Positions 26,352 through 35,641 of a stretch of DNA of 64,000 nt are shown here, in pieces; within the stretch, counting starts at the first letter, position 1; each line of letters starts with the position of its first letter. Under the pieces are notes generated by a model. That model did not search any database, was not told the origin of the DNA, and saw only the letters and a program-made list of their open reading frames with translations. This stretch comes from Pseudocolwellia agarivorans (GTDB lineage: Bacteria; Pseudomonadota; Gammaproteobacteria; Enterobacterales; Alteromonadaceae): the NCBI RefSeq assembly GCF_002000085.1, contig NZ_MUZU01000003.1:1-64000 (forward strand), in the 5' to 3' direction. A program made the translations under genes and the position numbers.

Positions 26352-27497
26352 TTAGTTTCTCCCACTGTTAAATCTATCAGCTCGGTTACTATTAGTAGTA
26401 GTTGACGAGCTATTTGATATCGGCTGCTGGATATTAGGTTGTAACGTTACGCTATTAGACTGCGATGATTGGTTTTGGATTATTTTATCCAATGGTAAAT
26501 ACATCATGTTATTACCACCATCTACATCAACCATAACTTTACTCGTATTAGCGTATACTTTTTCCATAGTGGCAAGATACATACGTTCTCTAGTAACCAC
26601 AGGAGCCGCCTGATATTCAGGAAGTAATTTATTAAACTTAGCTACATCACCTTCTGCATCTAATACAATTTGTTCTTTATAAGCTAATGCTTCTTGTTCC
26701 ATACGTTTCACGCGACCACGAGCTCTTGGTTCAATACCACGAGCATAAGCTTCGGCTTCACGTAAATAGCGAACTTCATCTTCCTGAGCAGATATTGCAT
26801 CATCAAATGCATCTTTAACCTCTTCAGGTGGACGAGCATCCTTAAAGTTAACGTCTACAACAATTAAACCAAGGTTATAAGGTTCGATAATTTCTTCTAG
26901 TTCTTTCCAAACAGCTTGTCTTACAACTTCACGGCCACTTGTTAAAACATCATCCATTTTGGCATGACCTACAACATATCGTAATGCACTATCTAAGGAT
27001 TGACTTAAGCTGTCGTCAGCATTTGTAACACTGAAAATATAATTACGTGCATTAACTACACGATATTGTATTTGCATTTCAACACGAACAACATTTTCAT
27101 CTTGCGTAAGCATAAAACCTGAAGCGGGTAGGTTTCTGGTTGTTTGAATATCAACAGGTATGACTTTATCGATGAATGTCCATTTCCAACGAAGACCAGG
27201 CTCTACATTTCCAGTGTATTGACCAAATCGTAAAACAATCCCCTGCTCTGCTTCTTTAATGGTGTAAAAACCACTAAAAACATAAACAAGAACGGCAACA
27301 ATAAGGGCAATACTGATGCCTATACTGGAAAAGTTTTTACTCGCTTTTCCACCATTTGATGAATTACCACCAAATATTCCGCCAAATTTATTACCTAAAT
27401 CTTTAAACAAGTCATCTAAATCAGGTGGACCTTGATTTTTTCCACCTTTATTTTTCCAGGGGTCTTTATCATTATTCCCCGGTTCATTCCAAGCCAT
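26352..27497 (-). CDS. hflK: HflK, modulator of FtsH protease
   Basis: Partner of HflC in the SPFH complex controlling FtsH. The start at 27497 (MAWNEPGNNDKDPW) is supported by a GGAGAA site 4 nt upstream and by the E. coli N-terminus MAWNQPGNN; a longer reading from 27518 is unlikely. A Gly/Asn-rich cytoplasmic leader contains GPPDLDDLF. A membrane segment (about 63-84) and the band-7 domain (EAEQGIVLRFGQY onward) follow. The C-terminal tail is Gln/Ser/Asn-rich and low in complexity. It is second in hflX-hflK-hflC. Confidence 0.96.
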   Translation of the reverse strand: MAWNEPGNNDKDPWKNKGGKNQGPPDLDDLFKDLGNKFGGIFGGNSSNGGKASKNFSSIGISIALIVAVLVYVFSGFYTIKEAEQGIVLRFGQYTGNVEPGLRWKWTFIDKVIPVDIQTTRNLPASGFMLTQDENVVRVEMQIQYRVVNARNYIFSVTNADDSLSQSLDSALRYVVGHAKMDDVLTSGREVVRQAVWKELEEIIEPYNLGLIVVDVNFKDARPPEEVKDAFDDAISAQEDEVRYLREAEAYARGIEPRARGRVKRMEQEALAYKEQIVLDAEGDVAKFNKLLPEYQAAPVVTRERMYLATMEKVYANTSKVMVDVDGGNNMMYLPLDKIIQNQSSQSNSVTLQPNIQQPISNSSSTTTNSNRADRFNSGRN

Positions 27498-27540
27498 GGT
27501 GTTCTCCAATAAATACAATTGTTGCTAATATATCAGTCTG

Positions 27541-28827
27541 TTAATCTATGATAAAGCGTTCTATTACCGCGTTATCTTGTTTTAATAATTTATTCCACTC
27601 ACGACTAGGTAGTTTTATATCCAATAAACAATTACCTAATTCGTCGTATGATTCATCCGTAATACAATTTAATGCGTACAAGGTACCACGTAGTTTTCCT
27701 TCATGAGGAGGTATTGTGAGTTTTTGTGTAACAATTTCTTTACCTAAACGCTCAGCAAGCGCTTGAAAAAGCAATTCAATACCAATTCCAGCGTGGGCTG
27801 ATAACCACACACGTATAGGCAAGCCGGTTTCATCCCTGTCAATTCGGGGTTCAATATCATCCAATTTATCAATTTTATTACAAACTAGTAATTGAGGAAC
27901 ATCTCCAGCTTCAATCTCATCCAATACATGTTGTACTTGATCAATATTTTCAGAACGTCTTTCATCAGCAATATCAATAACATGCAATAGCAATTCCGCT
28001 TCACGTGTTTCCGTTAGAGTTGCTTTAAATGCATCTACAAGATCATGAGGTAAGTGCCTTATAAATCCAACAGTGTCAGCCAAAATAACACGGCCTACAT
28101 CTTCAACATCTATTTTTCTTAAAGTAGGATCCAATGTCGCAAAAAGCTGATCTGCGGCATAAACATCTGCATTTGTAATATGATTAAATAAGGTCGACTT
28201 ACCGGCGTTAGTATATCCAACGAGTGAAATGGTTGGAATTTCAGCACGAGTTCTTGCTCTTCGACCTTGTTGTCTTTGACGTTCTACTTTTTCAAGTCGC
28301 TTACGAATACTGGTCATTCGTTCACGCAGTAATCGTCTATCGGTTTCCAGCTGAGTTTCACCAGGCCCCCTTAAACCAACACCACCCTTTTGCCTTTCTA
28401 AATGAGTCCAACCTCTGATAAGTCGAGTACTCATATGACGAAGCTGAGCTAGTTCAACTTGTAACTTACCTTCATGTGTACGAGCTCGTTGAGCAAATAT
28501 GTCAAGAATAAGCGTTGTTCTATCAATCACTCGGCATTCACATAAGGCTTCGACGTTTTTTTCTTGTGAAGGTGATAACGTGTGGTTAAATAAAATAACA
28601 TTAGCTTCGAATAAACGAACAGCTTCCGCTATTTCCTCTACTTTACCACTGCCAACAAAATACTTTGTATGAGGTTTATCACGCTTTCCGCTAATTACAG
28701 TAAGCGCAGAAACGCCCGCAGAACTTACAAGCATTTCAAATTCTTGTAAGTCTTCGCGTGCATTTTCGTCTGGAAAATCTACATGAACAAGTATTGCCTG
28801 TTCGCCTGCTTGGTAACGATCAAACAA
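27541..28827 (-). CDS. hflX: Ribosome-associated GTPase HflX
   Basis: GTPase that binds the 50S subunit and splits stalled ribosomes, especially under heat stress in E. coli. The 428 residues comprise an N-terminal HflX domain (FVGSGKVEEI near 56), the Gly-rich linker GVGLRGPGETQLETDRR near 165, and the G domain. G1 is GYTNAGKST (about 205), G3 DTVGFIRHLP, and G4 NKID. A C-terminal beta domain ends the protein. It lies downstream of hfq but is separated by a terminator, and 43 nt before hflK. Confidence 0.97.
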   Translation of the reverse strand: MFDRYQAGEQAILVHVDFPDENAREDLQEFEMLVSSAGVSALTVISGKRDKPHTKYFVGSGKVEEIAEAVRLFEANVILFNHTLSPSQEKNVEALCECRVIDRTTLILDIFAQRARTHEGKLQVELAQLRHMSTRLIRGWTHLERQKGGVGLRGPGETQLETDRRLLRERMTSIRKRLEKVERQRQQGRRARTRAEIPTISLVGYTNAGKSTLFNHITNADVYAADQLFATLDPTLRKIDVEDVGRVILADTVGFIRHLPHDLVDAFKATLTETREAELLLHVIDIADERRSENIDQVQHVLDEIEAGDVPQLLVCNKIDKLDDIEPRIDRDETGLPIRVWLSAHAGIGIELLFQALAERLGKEIVTQKLTIPPHEGKLRGTLYALNCITDESYDELGNCLLDIKLPSREWNKLLKQDNAVIERFIID

Positions 28828-28864
28828 TGAAACAATACCTATTTATTAAATTAAAGTGATAAGA

Positions 28865-28913
28865 AAAAAACTCAGTAATTACTATCATTTAGTACCATAT
28901 AACTGAGTTTTTT
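28865..28913 (-). terminator. Terminator of hfq
   Basis: On the minus strand AAAAAACTCAGT and ACTGAGTTTTTT form a 12-bp stem around a loop of about 24 nt and end in a T-run, 91 nt past the hfq stop. It separates hfq from hflX, so hflX likely depends on read-through or its own promoter. Confidence 0.7.
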
Positions 28914-29003
28914 GAATGAAACATTTAAGTAAATTAATATATTCAGTCCAACAGCGAGTCTTCATATTTAGAATATTTATAACTACTTGTACCATCAATA
29001 TCA

Positions 29004-29255
29004 TTAATCTTGTGAATCCGCAGATTCATTAGATGCTGCTGGTGTAGTAACCACTGCACGAGAAGGTACTACAGTAGAAATTGCATGTTTGTAAACCATT
29101 TGACTTACGGTGTTTTTAAGCAATATTACAAATTGATCAAAAGATTCAACTTGTCCTTGTAATTTAATGCCATTTACTAAGTATATTGCTACTGGAATGC
29201 GATCACGACGTAAAGCATTCAAAAACGGGTCTTGTAACGATTGCCCCTTTGCCAT
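29004..29255 (-). CDS. hfq: RNA chaperone Hfq
   Basis: Sm-like hexameric protein that pairs small RNAs with mRNAs. The 83 residues contain Sm1 ([20 protein letters not shown]) and Sm2 ([12 protein letters not shown]). The proximal-face residues QDPFLN and the rim arginine patch RRDR are also present. The acidic C-terminal tail is short (SNESADSQD) compared with the 102-residue E. coli protein. It lies 93 nt after miaA. In E. coli hfq has several promoters inside miaA; this was not resolved here. Confidence 0.98.
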   Translation of the reverse strand: MAKGQSLQDPFLNALRRDRIPVAIYLVNGIKLQGQVESFDQFVILLKNTVSQMVYKHAISTVVPSRAVVTTPAASNESADSQD

Positions 29256-29348
29256 TGTTTGGCCCTCTTGTTATTTTTAATAGGTTATGGTTATTTAGTA
29301 ATAACTATAGCTGTGTATTCAGCCAAGCTATTAATTATACATCAATAT

Positions 29349-30293
29349 TTAAACTTTATTTACGATTGAGATAATTTGTTGCAAATTATTTTCATTTTCC
29401 ATCGTAAGATTGGTTGCTCCTTGCCAGCTACGTAACCAAGTTAATTGTCGTTTAGCCAATTGCCTTGTTGCGCATATGCCTCTATATATCATTTCTTTGT
29501 GATCATAATCTCCATCTAAATATTGCCACATTTGTCGATAACCTACACATCTCATTGATGGTAGATCAATATGTAAATCGTGCCGTTCTTTTAATTTAAC
29601 GACCTCTTGCTCAAAACCTTGAGCAATCATTTGGTTAAATCGTAATTCAATTCTGTCATGCAGAATACTTCGGTTTTTAGGTGTTAAGGCAAACTGTAAT
29701 ACATTACCTTGTAAACGCTCACCTTTAACCTCTGTCAATTCAGTTAGCGACTTCCCTGTTAATCGATAAACCTCTAAAGCTCTTGATAACCTTTGAGGGT
29801 CATTTTTATGAATTCTAGCTGCCGATATGGGATCTATTGTTTCTAACTCTTTATGCAGAACTTCCCAACCTTTATCTGCAACTTCAGCTTCTATTTCTTC
29901 TCTTACTTTGGCATTTGCAGCCGGTAACGGTGATATACCTTCAATCAGACTTTTAAAATACATCATAGTTCCACCAACCAGCACAGGAATACGATGATTA
30001 ATATGTGAATGACGAATAGCCTTCAATGCATCACTACAAAAATCTGAGGCTGAATAACTATCTGCCGCATCTATCATATCAATTAATTGGTGTGGATATT
30101 GTTGCAACTCTTCGAATGTGGGTTTTGCTGTACCTATGTCCATATCCTTATAAACTAAAGCAGAGTCAACACTAATAATATCAACAGGTAAATGATCTTG
30201 CAGCCCCATAGCTAATGCTGTTTTACCAGAAGCTGTTGGCCCCATGATACAAATAATGGGTAAAGATTTATTTATATCAGCGGTAGTTGGCAT
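29349..30293 (-). CDS. miaA: tRNA dimethylallyltransferase
   Basis: Adds a dimethylallyl group to A37 of tRNAs reading UNN codons, the first step to ms2i6A. The 314 residues have the P-loop MGPTASGKT near residue 17, the [16 protein letters not shown] segment, the [14 protein letters not shown] motif near 98 and a C-terminal tRNA-binding region ending [13 protein letters not shown]. It starts 15 nt after mutL in the amiB-mutL-miaA-hfq series. Confidence 0.97.
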   Translation of the reverse strand: MPTTADINKSLPIICIMGPTASGKTALAMGLQDHLPVDIISVDSALVYKDMDIGTAKPTFEELQQYPHQLIDMIDAADSYSASDFCSDALKAIRHSHINHRIPVLVGGTMMYFKSLIEGISPLPAANAKVREEIEAEVADKGWEVLHKELETIDPISAARIHKNDPQRLSRALEVYRLTGKSLTELTEVKGERLQGNVLQFALTPKNRSILHDRIELRFNQMIAQGFEQEVVKLKERHDLHIDLPSMRCVGYRQMWQYLDGDYDHKEMIYRGICATRQLAKRQLTWLRSWQGATNLTMENENNLQQIISIVNKV

Positions 30294-30308
30294 AATTAAA
30301 ACGCTAGG

Positions 30309-32201
30309 TTACATTAATTGATTTAATTCAGATGTAAGGTCTACTGGTGTAGAATTCAAGAGTAAAAGTTTTTCTTTTACATCGGATTGTAAATTTTGTA
30401 TTTGACTGAATAAGATATTAGCGGAATCAATCGTATAAGTATCTTGTAATAACAAGGAAATAAGCGCTAAAAGCCAATCTTTATCTTCTATTGGTTTTTG
30501 TTCATTTTTATTAAAAAGTGTCGTTAATAAATGTAAAAAACTACTACTAACATCTTTATTACGTAAAAAGGCTGGAAATTCCCTTATTTGTACAGCGCTT
30601 TTACTTACCACATTAAAAGTAATACCTAATCGCTCAAAACTGTGTTTATTTTGTTCTAAAAATTCAAGCTGGGACTTTTCACTATGAATTTTAACGGGCA
30701 GTAATAAAGGCTGACTAACAAACCCTGCTTCCCACTTTTCCGTTAGTTGATTAATTAAGATACTCATTTCAAATTTTGTTAGCGAGAGTAAGCGTAATTC
30801 TTGATGAAATAATATTAATGCGCAATTAGGTTGCACAAGATGAAGAACTAAATAGTCAGCTTCTACTTGATTAACATAGTCTGTATCTGCATGTAAGTTA
30901 TCACTAATTCTTGATGCTTGCTGCTCTAAGGTGTCAGTTGCATTGCTCATTAACTCATAGTAAGCGTCTGTTCCTTTAGCCGAAGGTCGTACACTATTAT
31001 AGTGAGAACCAGAAGAACTATATTGAGAAGCACTGGCTTCATTAACATACGACAAAGGCTTTATATAACTTTGGTTTACCGTAGGTTGTTGGTACGATGC
31101 TTCATATTGTATGCTTTTGCTTTCTGTACACTCTGATGGAACTGTTGCCTTAGTTTCTTCTTGGGCAATATGCTGAAAATCTATTAATGAACTTTGAACT
31201 ATTCCTTCATCATTAAACGCTCTTTGGCAAACAGAAAATATAAAGTCGTGAATATATCGCCCTTGATGAAACCGCACTTCATGTTTAGCCGGATGTACAT
31301 TTACATCTACATCCCGATGATTTAATGTTAAAAAAAGTACAAAGGCAGGATAAGTGTCAGGCGGCAATAAATCACTATATGCCTGCCTAATTGCATGGTT
31401 AATGAGTTTATCGCGCATCATACGACCATTAACGTAGCTGTAGCATAAATCGTTTTGATTACGCGCAAAACTTGGTTTAGCTAGCCAACCACTAAAATGT
31501 AAATCGTCGTGAACACATTCAACTTCTATGGCATGGTCTATAAACTTTTGTCCACAAATTTGCGCGACACGCTTAGTATATTGAGCTTTAGTTGTTGCAG
31601 CTCTGTATTGACGTATAATTTTATCGTTATGTATTAAAACAAAGGTTACATCTAAACAAGCAAGAGCAATTCTTTTAATCACTTCTTCAATATGAGTAAA
31701 TTCAGTTTTATCTGTTCGTAAAAATTTTCGTCTGGCTGGTGTATTAAAAAATAAATCTTGTACGTCTATAGTCGTACCATTGGGGTGTGCGGCAGGTTTA
31801 ATATCAACAACCATATCTCGACCTTCAGCCGATGCTTGCCAAGCTGATTCCTGATCTGCAGGTTTAGACGTTAATGTGAGGCGTGAAACTGAGCTAATAG
31901 AAGCTAAAGCTTCCCCTCTAAATCCTAGGCTGCTTATACTTTCAAGATCATTTAATGTTTTAATTTTGCTGGTTGCATGTCGACTAAGCGCTAAAGAAAG
32001 CTCACCTTTAGCTATACCTTTTCCGTTATCAGTGATTTTTATGCGTTTAGAACCGCCCTTCTCAACCTGAATTTTAATTGTGGTTGCGCCAGCATCTAAG
32101 CTATTTTCAACTAATTCTTTAATTACCGAGGCTGGTCGTTCAACCACTTCACCTGCCGCAATTTGGTTTGCTAATTGGGCGGGTAATATTTCTATAGACA
32201 T
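30309..32201 (-). CDS. mutL: DNA mismatch repair protein MutL
   Basis: ATPase that links MutS mismatch recognition to the downstream nick and helicase steps. GHKL motifs are clear in the N-terminal 330 residues: [20 protein letters not shown], and [12 protein letters not shown], followed by [12 protein letters not shown] low-complexity linker rich in Ser, Tyr and Gln (about 345-430) leads to the dimerisation domain. The DQHAxxE endonuclease motif is absent, so it is the E. coli-like type that works with MutH. It follows amiB by 5 nt. Confidence 0.97.
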   Translation of the reverse strand: MSIEILPAQLANQIAAGEVVERPASVIKELVENSLDAGATTIKIQVEKGGSKRIKITDNGKGIAKGELSLALSRHATSKIKTLNDLESISSLGFRGEALASISSVSRLTLTSKPADQESAWQASAEGRDMVVDIKPAAHPNGTTIDVQDLFFNTPARRKFLRTDKTEFTHIEEVIKRIALACLDVTFVLIHNDKIIRQYRAATTKAQYTKRVAQICGQKFIDHAIEVECVHDDLHFSGWLAKPSFARNQNDLCYSYVNGRMMRDKLINHAIRQAYSDLLPPDTYPAFVLFLTLNHRDVDVNVHPAKHEVRFHQGRYIHDFIFSVCQRAFNDEGIVQSSLIDFQHIAQEETKATVPSECTESKSIQYEASYQQPTVNQSYIKPLSYVNEASASQYSSSGSHYNSVRPSAKGTDAYYELMSNATDTLEQQASRISDNLHADTDYVNQVEADYLVLHLVQPNCALILFHQELRLLSLTKFEMSILINQLTEKWEAGFVSQPLLLPVKIHSEKSQLEFLEQNKHSFERLGITFNVVSKSAVQIREFPAFLRNKDVSSSFLHLLTTLFNKNEQKPIEDKDWLLALISLLLQDTYTIDSANILFSQIQNLQSDVKEKLLLLNSTPVDLTSELNQLM

Positions 32202-32206
32202 TATTT

Positions 32207-33529
32207 TTATTCAGCTCGAGGTATAATTAGCGTTTGACCAATTTTAATTACATTGGATTTGATATTATTTTTTTGTTTTAAATGATTCAATGACACATTA
32301 TAGCGTTTAGCGATGACACTTAATGACTCACCTGAACGCACTCTATGTTTTTTTAATTGAGTGCCTGCATACAGAGTTCCGTCAGGCGGATTTTCACTAA
32401 AAAAGTTATCAACCGCGGTATAAATAGCTTTTGCTAACTTTTGCTGATGAGCCGAACTTGTTAAATTACGCTCTTCTTGAGGATTCGAAATAAACCCTGT
32501 TTCAATTAATACAGAGGGAATATCAGAAGACTTCAATACCGCTAAACTTAAGCCTTCTGGCCGGCTTTTATGCATTTTGGTGACTCTTTTAAGTTGTCGT
32601 ATAACATGCTCTGCAAATGCATAACTGCTCGCCATAGTGTATTCTTTTTTCATATCAGCTAGGGTTATCGCCAAGTTTTTATCTTTTGTTTTTTTGATAG
32701 TTTCACCCGCTCCACCAAGGAGTTCTGATTCTTTTTGGCGATTAGCGATCCAACGAGTAAACTCGGAATTAGCTCGTCTTGTTGATTGAACAAGAACTGA
32801 AGCTCCACTCGGTTTTGATGAAGTAAAAGCATCCGCATGAATAGAAATAAGAAGGTCAGCCTTACTCTTTCTCGCTAATTCAGTTTTTCTGTCATGATTA
32901 ACGTAGTAATCACCTTTTCTGATCATTACGGCTTTTAGACCAGGTTGACGATCAATTAATGCTTCTAATTTTTTGGCTATGCTTAAAGTGACTCGTTTTT
33001 CGTAGGTACCACGAGCCCCAATAGAACCTGGATCTTCACCACCATGCCCTGCAACAATAGCAATAACAATATCCCTTTTAGTTGGTATGTTAACACTTGC
33101 TGTTGCAGTATCTGATTCATTCTTATCATATATATCTATCACCAATCTATCGCCATAAGTACCTGCTGGGGCAAGTGGAAAAATAGATAATTGGTAATTT
33201 TGAGCTAACTCTAACACAAGCCTAGTCGTTCCTTTTTTAGTGGATTGACTGGTACGAAGTTTTTTAATTCGATTGTCGCCGTTTAAAACATCATTCAATG
33301 CTACAGATAAATGACTATTGGCGAAGTCGATCACTAATCGATCGGGTTTAGATAAGCTAAAATAGGAAAACTCTGGCTTGTTAGATAAATCAAAAACAAC
33401 GCGAGTACTATCTGGAGCTGGCCAAATACGAACTCCCTTAATGTTATTCGCTGCATAAACTTGTGTCGGCAATAGACAAAACAAAGTAATGAGTAAAATA
33501 AGTTGTCTTTTGGTTACAGCAAAGAGCAT
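32207..33529 (-). CDS. amiB: N-acetylmuramoyl-L-alanine amidase AmiB with LysM domain
   Basis: Periplasmic zinc amidase that splits septal peptidoglycan during daughter-cell separation. The 440 residues have a signal peptide ending VYAA, then an AMIN septum-targeting domain (about 27-130). The Amidase_3 domain carries Zn ligands in [11 protein letters not shown] and SIHADAF and the catalytic Glu in [12 protein letters not shown]-terminal LysM ([17 protein letters not shown], about 394-438) ends it; E. coli AmiB lacks the LysM but Vibrio and Shewanella types have it. It is activated by EnvC in E. coli, and an envC is present at 53549. It lies between tsaE and mutL. Confidence 0.96.
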   Translation of the reverse strand: MLFAVTKRQLILLITLFCLLPTQVYAANNIKGVRIWPAPDSTRVVFDLSNKPEFSYFSLSKPDRLVIDFANSHLSVALNDVLNGDNRIKKLRTSQSTKKGTTRLVLELAQNYQLSIFPLAPAGTYGDRLVIDIYDKNESDTATASVNIPTKRDIVIAIVAGHGGEDPGSIGARGTYEKRVTLSIAKKLEALIDRQPGLKAVMIRKGDYYVNHDRKTELARKSKADLLISIHADAFTSSKPSGASVLVQSTRRANSEFTRWIANRQKESELLGGAGETIKKTKDKNLAITLADMKKEYTMASSYAFAEHVIRQLKRVTKMHKSRPEGLSLAVLKSSDIPSVLIETGFISNPQEERNLTSSAHQQKLAKAIYTAVDNFFSENPPDGTLYAGTQLKKHRVRSGESLSVIAKRYNVSLNHLKQKNNIKSNVIKIGQTLIIPRAE

Positions 33530-33556
33530 GAAGGTCCTATAGTAAATGTGTTTTTA

Positions 33557-34048
33557 TTAATTATATTGAGTTAGTTTTTCTAAAAGTAACTGAGATAATG
33601 CTGTTTTAGCATCAAAACGTATAGTTCTTTCGGCATTTTTATATTCAATATTAATGATTAAGTCTGCTTCAGGTAAAAAACCCTCACCTTTATCAGGCCA
33701 TTCAATAAAGCTGCAGTTGTTTTTTCCAAAATAATCCCTAATGCCCATATACTCGAGCTCTTCAGGATCAGCTAACCGATATAAATCAAAATGATAAATA
33801 TTCCAAAGGCCTAATTCATATGGTTCAACTAAAGTATAAGTAGGACTTTTTACATTCCCTTTATGTCCCATACCTTGTACAAAGCCTCGTGTTAACGTGG
33901 TTTTTCCAGCACCTAAATCACCATGTAAATATACAATAAGCCCTTGTTTGAGATCATCTTTAATAATTTTTGCTAATAGACTTCCCATAGCAATAGTTGC
34001 TTTAGAGTTTACTAAGTCGTAGGTTAATTCATCAGTTTTATTATTCAT
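33557..34048 (-). CDS. tsaE: tRNA threonylcarbamoyladenosine biosynthesis ATPase TsaE
   Basis: ATPase that drives turnover of the TsaBD complex making t6A37 in tRNA. The 163 residues have the P-loop HGDLGAGKTTLTRGF near residue 43, the SPTYTLVEPYE segment and YHFDLYRLADPEELEYMG near 90. First gene of the minus-strand run tsaE-amiB-mutL-miaA. In E. coli the NAD(P)HX repair gene nnr overlaps tsaE upstream; here it is missing and queG is divergent across a 224-nt gap. Confidence 0.97.
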   Translation of the reverse strand: MNNKTDELTYDLVNSKATIAMGSLLAKIIKDDLKQGLIVYLHGDLGAGKTTLTRGFVQGMGHKGNVKSPTYTLVEPYELGLWNIYHFDLYRLADPEELEYMGIRDYFGKNNCSFIEWPDKGEGFLPEADLIINIEYKNAERTIRFDAKTALSQLLLEKLTQYN

Positions 34049-34272
34049 TACGAATAGTTCATTTTAATATTCTATTTTACTCATCTCGATAGTTTACCTA
34101 AATGATCTTTTGCCGCAATAACAGATCCCGTTAAATTGTTATTTATGTGTAACTTTTTGTGCTTCTTTTCACTAATAACAATTACATATATAAATTTTAT
34201 ACCTTAATCGTATTATTTATCCCATTAAAACGATGATAAACTATAAAAAATGCACTCTAGCCCTAATATCTC

Positions 34273-35418
34273 ATGACAATAACTGCTATCAATTACACTG
34301 AGTTAACTGAAAAAATTAAAGTCTGGAGTAAAGAATTAGGATTTTCTCAAGTGGGCTTTTCTGATATAGATTTATCAGCATATGAAAGTAAGTTTACTCA
34401 ATGGATAGAGAATAATTACCATGGCAATATGGACTATATGGCAAGACATGGGTTAATGCGTACAAGACCTGATGAACTAGTAGAAGGTACACTTAGCTGT
34501 ATCAGTGTTCGAATGGATTATCTACCTGAAAACGCAAAGTTTGCGCAAATTCTAAAGCAACCTGATCATGCTTATATTAGCCGATATGCTCTGGGCAGAG
34601 ATTACCACAAGCTCATGAGAAAACGGCTCAAGCAATTAGGAAATAAAATTAGCGGATATTGTGAGGACTTTAATTTTAGACCTTTTGTAGATTCAGCCCC
34701 CATACTTGAAAGACCTTTAGCTGAAAAAGCTGGATTAGGTTGGACAGGTAAACATAGCTTAATCATTAATAGAGAGGCTGGGTCTTGGTTCTTTTTAGGT
34801 GAGCTATTAGTTAATATTCCCCTACCAACAACAAGCTCGCCAGCGAATGAATGTGGTAAGTGTGTTTCATGCATTAAGATTTGCCCTACCGGTGCGATCA
34901 CAGAACCTTACGTTGTCGATGCACGCCGCTGTATCTCGTATTTAACCATTGAATTAAAAGAGGCGATACCCATTGAGTTCAGAGCCCCAATGGGTAATCG
35001 AATATATGGCTGCGATGATTGCCAGCTTATTTGCCCATGGAACAAGTTTGCTAAAACAACACAAGAAGAAGACTTTAATGCCAGAGAAGAACTAGATAAT
35101 AGTAAACTGTTATCTTTATTTGCATGGGATGAAACGTATTTTCTTCGGAAAACTGAAGGTTCTCCTATAAGAAGAATTGGCTATGAGTGCTGGCAACGAA
35201 ATATTGCCATTGCTTTAGGTAATGCTCCTTATGACGAAACGATAATCAAGACATTAAACGAGAAAGTAACGATCAGTTCTCCTATGGTTGTTGAACATAT
35301 TGAGTGGGCATTACAACAACAAATAGAAAAAAAGAATCAAGCTGTTCAGACAACTAACGAGAGATTAACTGGCCGTTTAATTAGAACCATTGAAAAAGGC
35401 TTACCTAGAGATGCTTAG
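34273..35418 (+). CDS. queG: Epoxyqueuosine reductase
   Basis: Cobalamin- and Fe-S-dependent enzyme that reduces epoxyqueuosine to queuosine in tRNA wobble position 34. The 381 residues carry two ferredoxin-like [4Fe-4S] clusters, CGKCVSCIKICPTGAI near residue 195 and CDDCQLICPW near 245. The N-terminal B12-binding region includes RYALGRDYHKLMRKRL and the catalytic-acid region RPFVDSAPILERPLAEKAG. The HEAT-like tail is shortened. Its end overlaps the convergent DUF1289 gene by 14 nt. Confidence 0.96.
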   Translation: MTITAINYTELTEKIKVWSKELGFSQVGFSDIDLSAYESKFTQWIENNYHGNMDYMARHGLMRTRPDELVEGTLSCISVRMDYLPENAKFAQILKQPDHAYISRYALGRDYHKLMRKRLKQLGNKISGYCEDFNFRPFVDSAPILERPLAEKAGLGWTGKHSLIINREAGSWFFLGELLVNIPLPTTSSPANECGKCVSCIKICPTGAITEPYVVDARRCISYLTIELKEAIPIEFRAPMGNRIYGCDDCQLICPWNKFAKTTQEEDFNAREELDNSKLLSLFAWDETYFLRKTEGSPIRRIGYECWQRNIAIALGNAPYDETIIKTLNEKVTISSPMVVEHIEWALQQQIEKKNQAVQTTNERLTGRLIRTIEKGLPRDA

Positions 35419-35608
35419 CTGGATGTACGTGTGTTATATTTATATTTTTTAACTGCGCTTTTCGCTCTTCGCAACTAGCTAACACTGTTTTTTTACCTTC
35501 ATCAGTAAGATTTTTCCAACCAACAATTTCTTTAATATGACGAAAGCATCCCACACAAACATCTTCTTTGTCTAAACAACAATTACGTACGCATGGACTT
35601 TCTATCAC
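35405..35608 (-). CDS. DUF1289 family protein
   Basis: A small 67-residue cysteine-rich protein starting MIESPCVRNCCLDKEDVCVG. The DUF1289 pattern is PCxxxC followed by C-x-GC-x-R (CVGCFRHIKEI), and the next helix has the usual W-x-x-LTDEGKK. The cysteines could hold a metal or Fe-S cluster; the function of the family is not established to my knowledge. The gene converges on queG with a 14-nt overlap of coding ends and lies downstream of the large sensor-like gene's stop in the opposite sense of reading, with no shared promoter evident. Confidence 0.85.
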   Translation of the reverse strand: MIESPCVRNCCLDKEDVCVGCFRHIKEIVGWKNLTDEGKKTVLASCEERKAQLKNINITHVHPAKHL

Positions 35609-35641
35609 TAATTTTTCCTTTAAAATATTGCATTAAAATCA

